Below, piece after piece: positions 42,504 through 47,540 of a stretch of 47,540 nt of DNA. The position numbers and the translations under genes were made by a program. Under the pieces are notes generated by a model. It was not told where the DNA came from and ran no database searches. It saw nothing but the letters and a program-made list of their open reading frames with translations. How positions within the stretch are numbered: the first letter of the stretch is position 1; the number at the start of each line of letters is the position of its first letter. This DNA comes from Erwinia persicina NBRC 102418 (GTDB lineage: Bacteria; Pseudomonadota; Gammaproteobacteria; Enterobacterales; Enterobacteriaceae): assembly GCF_001571305.1 (NCBI RefSeq), contig NZ_BCTN01000026.1, forward strand, positions 1-47,540, given 5' to 3'.

Positions 42504-43379
42504 ATGCGCATCGTTAACTCTATCGCACTAATTCTATTGTTCCAACTTACTGCCATCCCTTCCCACGCATTCTCCTATTCGCCACAGGTCGATCTCTCAC
42601 GACCGATTGATGAATGGCCTCCCCTCAAGCTCTCCAATTTTCAATTCACGCGGTACAGTGCGTGGCAACCCTATCCGGACACAATGCGTATACAGGTTGT
42701 AATTTCAACTACCCGGCCGTCGGCCATCAATTCGGGAGTTGAAGCCGCATACCGTACCCTGGATTTTCCCTGCAGTCGGAGTATCGACAGGCGCGAATAT
42801 ACATGCGGAGGTGTGTTTGTCAGCCAGGTCTACGCCTCTGGCGAAGTCGAAACGCCCACCGAGTCCGCGATATTCAATGCGGCAAAAGTTAATATCGAAC
42901 GAGCACCGATCCGACTGGAATTGTATTACAACGGACCGGAGATTGCTGCGGGCCGCTGCGATCTGTTTGTATCCCTAGAAATCACAGGAAATGGCGGGGG
43001 GCGCTGGGGATATCGCGATTCGAGTTGCTCCAACACCACACCTCCTCAGACCGTTCATTGCAGTGTAACCGGGCCTTCAGTGCTGACTCATCCTGACCAA
43101 AAAACAACCGGTATATCGAGTAAAGTGCATGACATCTGGACCGTGAGTTGCTCTGGCACGTCGACGGTTACTCTATCGACAACGAGTGATGTGAAACTAC
43201 GCTCCGGGTCGGACAAAATCGATTCCGGATTATATATAGAGGCAGAGGGAGTAACGACGTTGGACTTAACCGCCGGTAACTACCCTCACCCAGTGGCGAT
43301 CCTGTCCAAACTCAAATCCTCCACAGCTCAACCCGGGAGCTACCAGGGGTCGGGCATTATAACCGTCTCATGGCCTTAA
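42504..43379 (+). CDS. Putative fimbrial tip adhesin (MrpH-like)
   Basis: This exported protein of 291 residues has a signal peptide ending PSHA-F. The N-terminal domain (to about 185) has several cysteines (DFPCSRS, EYTCGG, GRCDLF, SSCSN) and does not resemble pilins, as expected for a receptor-binding domain. The C-terminal 110 residues look like a pilin domain: VHCSVTGPSVLTHPDQ, VSCSGTS and the closing QPGSYQGSGIITVSW. Two-domain tip adhesins such as MrpH share this plan, and it is last in an operon ordered like mrpA-H. I see no obvious histidine cluster in the N-domain like the zinc site of MrpH, so the ligand mode may differ. ATG 42504 follows CGAGGGCG. Confidence 0.75.
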   Translation: MRIVNSIALILLFQLTAIPSHAFSYSPQVDLSRPIDEWPPLKLSNFQFTRYSAWQPYPDTMRIQVVISTTRPSAINSGVEAAYRTLDFPCSRSIDRREYTCGGVFVSQVYASGEVETPTESAIFNAAKVNIERAPIRLELYYNGPEIAAGRCDLFVSLEITGNGGGRWGYRDSSCSNTTPPQTVHCSVTGPSVLTHPDQKTTGISSKVHDIWTVSCSGTSTVTLSTTSDVKLRSGSDKIDSGLYIEAEGVTTLDLTAGNYPHPVAILSKLKSSTAQPGSYQGSGIITVSWP

Positions 43380-43728
43380 CCAGATTGGGTCTTACAGGAA
43401 GTTTGACCTTCGACTGGATTATGAACCCAGGTCCGGCCGAACCGAGTGAATATATCTAATCTCCAGGGGGCAAGTGCGTAGTCTCTTATGGCTCTTCATC
43501 GCGCCATGCACGTAAGAGAATCACCGTGCACGGCGCATGCGGCTTTACCAACAATCCCGGAGGCGCAGTCGACCCCATGCCTGACCGGCCTATTTTAAGG
43601 ATGAGTTCACAGGCACCACATCCTGCATGGCTATAAGCAAAGAAGGGATTGAAGGACGGTGGCAAAGAGAGGAAGGCAAGGTACCCGTGAGCACAGCCCA
43701 CAGCCGGGTACCTGATCTGATATGCAAT
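43380..43728. other. Remnant region between adhesin and resolvase
   Basis: No intact gene is seen. Bases 43501-43565 repeat 42311-42375 of the reverse-transcriptase-like remnant. In that frame IAPCT-stop-ENHRARRMRLYQQ can still be read. The rest is non-coding and includes an inverted repeat GGTACCCG (43680-43687) / CGGGTACC (43705-43712) next to the resolvase 3' end. Confidence 0.6.
43501..43565 (+). repeat. Second copy of the reverse-transcriptase-like 3' segment
   Basis: These 65 bases align without gaps to 42311-42375 with 11 mismatches (54 of 65 identical), 1,190 bases downstream in the same orientation. The two copies flank the adhesin gene as direct repeats. This copy has an in-frame stop, so it is a remnant. 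Confidence 0.85.
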
Positions 43729-44334
43729 TTAACATAATTGAGAGGGACTGTAGCCCGTGGCATCGGCTGTTTCACGGATACTCAGCTTTTTCACCTGATG
43801 GTAGTACAGCACTTTCTGGTGCCGCTCCTGATCCGCCTCTTTCCCCCGATATTTCCCCAAATTATGCGCTCGTTCAATTCCCTGTTTTTGCCTCTGTCGG
43901 CGGCTCAGCCAGTCTTTGAGCGACATCGCGGCCATCAGGTCGATAAGCATGTTATTGATGGCGGTTATCACAGCGCGGGTGATCGGATCAGCCTGCGAGG
44001 TATCTTTTTCTGACAGCGCCTGCCATGAAGTGGGGACATCCAGGCTGACAATTCGCAGCTCGTGTTGTTCTATCTGCTTTTTCAGCGTCATCCAGTCGCT
44101 GTTGCTCAGGCGGGTCAGGCGGTCTATCTGCTCAACCAGCAAAATATCATTACGGTGACTATCCATCAGCAAGCGTCCCAGCTCCGGGCGGTCAAGTTTT
44201 GTCCCGCTGATATTCTCCCGGTAATAGCTTGCGATTTTATGCCCTCGTTCCTGAACGAACTGCTCCAGCATCTCTTTTGCCCGATCGGCGAACTGATCTT
44301 CCGTCGATGCCCTCAAATAAGCTCTGATGAACAT
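43729..44334 (-). CDS. tnpR: Serine recombinase, Tn3-family resolvase (TnpR)
   Basis: This resolvase/invertase-type serine recombinase has 201 residues. The catalytic serine is Ser10 in MFIRAYLRASTEDQ, followed by ISGTKLDRPELGRLL, LVEQIDRLTRLS and a C-terminal helix-turn-helix that is cut short at SIRETADATGYSPSQLC. Related resolvases go on for about ten residues (QVCRIQ-type), so a stop may have arisen in the DNA-binding helix. It lies divergent to the transposase, as in Tn3, with the res region between. It would resolve cointegrates, but may be weak or dead. Confidence 0.85.
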   Translation of the reverse strand: MFIRAYLRASTEDQFADRAKEMLEQFVQERGHKIASYYRENISGTKLDRPELGRLLMDSHRNDILLVEQIDRLTRLSNSDWMTLKKQIEQHELRIVSLDVPTSWQALSEKDTSQADPITRAVITAINNMLIDLMAAMSLKDWLSRRQRQKQGIERAHNLGKYRGKEADQERHQKVLYYHQVKKLSIRETADATGYSPSQLC

Positions 44335-44502
44335 TTTTCCACTGCATTGTTGCATTTAGGTTATTGCATTTACTCTATCGCATATAGGTTATGTCATTCA
44401 TTGTGTGCCGTCACGTTTTGATTATGGCGTCAGGGTGTACCCTTATGCGATAACCATTTTTGTTTAAAAATACCGCATCGAATAATTTATGAGGGAAACT
44501 AT
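44335..44502. other. Likely res region between tnpR and tnpA
   Basis: An AT-rich interval between divergent resolvase and transposase starts, where Tn3-family res sites and both promoters lie. It has repeated TGCATTTAGGTTAT-like and CGCATATAGGTTATG-like segments (44352-44397) that could be resolvase half-sites. Confidence 0.55.
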
Positions 44503-47008
44503 ATGGCAAGGAGGCAGATTCTTTCTCTGTCGGAAAGAGAATCATTACTGGCATTACCGGACGATGAGTTAACGCTGACACGAATGGCGTATTTTAGTGA
44601 GCATGATCTGGCGCTTATCAGTGCTCACCGTAAACCCGCCAGTCGTTTTGGTTTTTCCGTCCTTCTTTGCTATCTGAAAAATGTCGGCTTTGCACCGGAT
44701 AAAAAAATCCCACCCTCTGATGCGCTGCTGAAGCATATCGCCAGCAGGCTAAAACTTACCGGGGATCTCTGGCCTGCTTACCTTTCCGGCAGGGAAACCA
44801 CGCGACGCGAACATTTAACCGAACTGTACCGCTATCTTGGCGTAAAAGCGTTTACCGGAAAAATACAGCAGGACTGTATTACACACCTGCTGCCGATGGC
44901 GACGCGCACCGATAAAGGTATTCTCCTGGCCGAAGAACTGCTGGTCTGGCTCCGGAAGAACAACGTGATAATCCCCGCGATTGATGTCGTGGAGCGTACC
45001 TGTGCGGAGGCCATGGCTGGCGGCGATAAAATCGTATTTCAGACTCTGAATGCCCCGTTAACTCAGGCTCACAGGGATGCCCTGGATCGTTTACTTGAGT
45101 CCTCAGATAATCAGTCTTCTAGGCTGACATGGCTTCTGCAACCGCCGGGTAAAATCAATGGTAAGAACGTGCTGCAACACCTTGATCGGCTCAGTAGCAT
45201 TGAATCGCTGGCATTACCTGAAGGTATAGATCGTACCATTCACCAGAACCGGTTGCTGAAACTGGCGAGGGAAGGCCGAAAGATGAGTAGCCGGGATTTG
45301 ACCCGATTTTCAGCAGCCCGGCGTCATGCGATACTGGTGTGCGTGCTGGAAGAAGCCAGAGCCACACTGACAGATGAAGTGATTGAGCTGCATGAACGCA
45401 TGCTGAACAGCCTTTTCAGCAAAGCCAAAAGAACACAGGCTGAGCGCCTTCAGCAGAGCGGAAAGCTAATCCAGTCAAAACTGAGGCAGTACATCGATGT
45501 CGGCCAGGCACTATCTGAAGCTCGTGATTCCGGTGGCGATCCATGGCTCGCAATAGAAAACATACTCCCATGGCCTGAATTTGTCGCCAGTCTGGAGGAA
45601 ACACGCCATCTCGCCAGAAAAAATAATTTTGATCCGCTACATATTATTACCGAGAAATACAGCACATTACGGAAATATGCCCCGCGCATGTTGTCCGCTT
45701 TACAGTTAATCGCAACCCCGGCAGCGCAACCTCTGGCTGATGCGCTGGTTGTGATCAAGGATATGTACCGGAAGCAGTCGCGTAAAGTTCCTGCGACAGC
45801 GCCGCTTGAGTTTGTCCCTGAAAGCTGGCGCAAAGTGGTGATTACACCTGCGGGTATTGACCGGTAGTACTATGAATTTTGTTCGCTCAGCGAGCTTAAG
45901 GGTGCATTGCGCTCCGGGGACATCTGGGTTAAAGGCTCACGCCGCTACAAAAACTTTGATGATTACCTCATTCCCGAAAAGGACTTTGACAAACTCACAC
46001 CGGCGCTGCCCCTGCCCGTATCTGCTGATTATCATGAGTACATTACCAGCCGTATGACCCTGCTTCAGTCCAGACTTGAAGAGGTCAATGCCATGGCTGC
46101 CCTTGGTGAGCTGCCCGATGTGGAAATATCTGACAGGGGAGTAAAAGTCTCTCCGCTGGATAACTGCGTCCCGGTACAGGTTTCACCGCTGGCAGAGTTG
46201 GTTTACAGCATGCTACCGCGCCCTAAAATCACGGAAATTCTCGATGAGGTAAACAGCTGGACGACGTTTACCCAACATTTTTCGCATATAAAAAATGACA
46301 TTACCCGTCCCGATACCCGCCAGCTCCTCACCACCATCCTTGCGGATGGCATCAATCTTGGTCTGACCAAAATGGCGGAAGCCTGCCCCGGAAGCACCAA
46401 ATCATCACTCGAAGATATCCAGGCATGGTACATCCGCGACGAAACCTATTCAGCCGCCCTCGCAGAGCTGGTAAACGCGCAGGGGAAAAGACCACTGGCG
46501 GCATTCTGGGGAGACGGGACAACGTCACAGCTACCCCAAGCAAAACGGACTTGCCAAAGCACTGAGAGAAATTGGCCGCATTGAGCGAACGCTGTTTATG
46601 CTCGACTGGTTCCGCGATCCTGCACTGCGTCGGCGGGTACAGGCGGGGCTGAATAAAGGTGAGGCACGTAACGCACTGGCGCGGGCGGTATTTATGCACC
46701 GGCTGGGAGAAATCAGGGACAGGAAGCCGGAAAATCAGAGCTATCGCGCCAGTGGACTGACGCTTCTGACGGCTGCGATCTCGCTGTGGAATACTGTGTA
46801 TATGGAAAGGGCGATCGATGCCCTGAAGCGTAAGGGACTAAAGATCAGCGAACAACTGCTGTCGCATTTGTCGCCGTTAGGCTGGGAGCACATCAATCTG
46901 ACAGGCGATTATATCTGGAAAAGCAACCGGATACCGGCTTCCGGTAAATTTCGTCGGCTGAGGCCCGCTAAAGTAGAAAGGTCAAAAAACAACCTTAACG
47001 TACAATAA
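44503..47008 (+). pseudogene. tnpA: Tn3-family transposase (TnpA), nonsense mutation and internal deletion
   Basis: A Tn3-family transposase would be about 990 residues. The N-terminal 454 residues (MARRQILSLSERESLLALPD onward, DUF4158 first) are intact up to an in-frame TAG at 45865. Homology then continues in the same frame (YYEFCSLSELKGALRSGDIW) to 46584. At about 46525 the text jumps from [10 protein letters not shown] to [20 protein letters not shown] and changes frame, so several hundred bases covering much of the DDE catalytic core are missing. The C-terminus ([20 protein letters not shown] to [20 protein letters not shown]) then runs to a terminal repeat. At least two independent lesions make it inactive. 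Confidence 0.93.
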
Positions 47009-47031
47009 TTTTCGATATCCAAACTGACCCC
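46994..47031 (-). repeat. 38-bp Tn3-family terminal inverted repeat
   Basis: Read on the minus strand this begins GGGGTCAGTTTGGATATCGA and ends TTGTACGTTAAG, 38 bases in all. GGGGTC at the outer end, an AAAAT-type centre and ACGTTAAG at the inner end are the standard pattern of Tn3-family ends (compare Tn3 itself). It directly interrupts the IS6-family transposase gene. Confidence 0.9.
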
Positions 47032-47303
47032 AGATAAGCCCGGCGTCCGTTGACCTTCATGCAGGTCTCATCGAGATGCCATGAGCCAAAACCGGAAGGC
47101 TGGCGCCAGTACCAGCGCAGACGCTTTTCCATCTCAGGTGGATAACGCTGTACCCAGCGATAAATTGTGGTGTGGTCGACATTTACCCCTCGCTCAGCCA
47201 GCATTTCCTGCAGCTTACTGTAACTGATGCCATATTTGCAGTACCAGCAGACGGCCCACAGGATAATATGACGCTCAAAATGCCGACCTTTGAATGGGTT
47301 CAT
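47032..47303 (-). pseudogene. IS6-family (IS26-like) transposase, 3'-truncated
   Basis: The first 91 or so codons of an IS6-family transposase remain: MNPFKGRHFERHIILWAVCW, SYSKLQEMLAERGVNVDHTT, the helix-turn-helix IYRWVQRYPPEMEKRLRWYW, then WHLDETCMKVNGRRAYL with the first catalytic Asp of the DDE triad. At this point, where IS26 continues YRAVDSRGRTVDFY, the Tn3-type terminal repeat begins. The frame runs on for 12 codons through the repeat and stops at 46995. The normal protein is about 240 residues, so the remaining catalytic residues are lost here. Confidence 0.9.
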
Positions 47304-47351
47304 GTGCTGCTCCTTCAGCTAAACAGTGGCATCAGTTACCATCGCCAGATC

Positions 47352-47365
47352 TTTGCGACAGTGCC
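47352..47365. repeat. IS6-family terminal inverted repeat
   Basis: On the minus strand GGCACTGTCGCAAA, one base different from the IS26 end GGCACTGTTGCAAA. It lies about 50 bases upstream of the transposase start and marks the outer boundary of the IS6 remnant at 47365. Confidence 0.88.
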
Positions 47366-47540
47366 GGTTTTTAATTAACAGGAAAAGATTTAATAAAAAC
47401 CATATATTTCAATAATAAGAAATAAAGAAAGCTGAAAAGCGCCAGATAACGCCAGTATTTTCTGGTTTTTATAAAAATAAAAGTTGAAAACAATACTGTG
47501 CCAATGTATTAGTTTATCTGAAACAAATTTTCATGAAATT
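47366..47540. other. AT-rich flank, no gene seen
   Basis: These 175 bases lie outside the IS6 end and are very AT-rich, with no open frame, RNA or repeat that I recognise. Confidence 0.5.

Larger units (their letters stand above)
43729..47031 (+). mobile_element. Decayed Tn3-family transposon (tnpR-res-tnpA-IR)
   Basis: Resolvase, res region, broken transposase and one terminal inverted repeat form the transposition module of a Tn3-family element. The transposase-proximal end is exact at 47031. I could not find the partner repeat to the left, so the far end is deleted or outside the recognisable region, and the left limit given is simply the end of tnpR. Confidence 0.8.

Noticed and set aside
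42119..43565. Diversity-generating retroelement acting on the adhesin
   Set aside because: No intact reverse transcriptase, accessory gene or adenine-biased template/variable repeat pair is present; the repeats are decayed coding fragments and do not lie inside the adhesin gene.

Overview
The window looks like chromosome of a member of the Enterobacterales, most like Pantoea, Erwinia or a relative. The evidence is close likeness, from memory, to Escherichia coli proteins and gene neighbourhoods: comR/bhsA, ptrR/sad, and a 4-hydroxyphenylacetate (hpa) cluster. Most of the window has moderately high GC. From about 33 kb onward the base composition shifts (AT-rich first) and the content becomes fimbrial and mobile, which suggests acquired DNA. 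I see no rRNA, tRNA or CRISPR array.

Layout. 0-2 kb: an 8-bp tandem repeat, a 5'-truncated MFS efflux gene and msrA. 2.2-7.4 kb: a tight five-gene operon with an MmgE/PrpD-family protein, an NtaA-type flavin monooxygenase and a complete polar amino-acid ABC importer. This set resembles Bacillus yxeQ-K-M-N-O, which degrades S-(2-succino)cysteine. 7.5-10.9 kb: a DUF1345 membrane protein, then a MetNIQ-type importer whose binding protein has a plain signal peptide instead of a lipobox. 11.0-12.5 kb: comR facing bhsA and a second, divergent bhsA paralogue, with three copies of a likely ComR operator between comR and bhsA.

12.6-18.4 kb: a PuuB-like FAD amine oxidase, a FeaB-like aldehyde dehydrogenase, a LuxR-type regulator, an APC permease and a small unknown protein. 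Two related palindromes lie upstream of the oxidase and of the permease. 18.4-28.7 kb: the hpa cluster, hpaR facing hpaG-E-D-F-H-I-A, then an exported unknown protein on the other strand, then hpaBC. There is no hpaX permease. 28.7-31.1 kb: ptrR facing sad (succinate semialdehyde dehydrogenase). Read together, 12.6-31 kb could be one route: amine uptake, oxidation to an aldehyde, oxidation to 4-hydroxyphenylacetate, ring hydroxylation and meta-cleavage, pyruvate plus succinate semialdehyde, then succinate. The amine end of this route is inference.

31.1-32.9 kb: a GAF/degenerate-GGDEF/EAL c-di-GMP phosphodiesterase. 33.5-43.4 kb: a ToxR-like membrane regulator and a FidL-like protein facing a nine-gene chaperone-usher fimbrial operon ordered like Proteus mrpABCDEFGH. 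The putative tip adhesin is flanked by two decayed copies of the same reverse-transcriptase-like C-terminus. 43.7-47.4 kb: a decayed Tn3-family transposon (resolvase, res region, transposase with a stop codon and an internal deletion, and one 38-bp terminal repeat) inserted into an IS6-family transposase gene.
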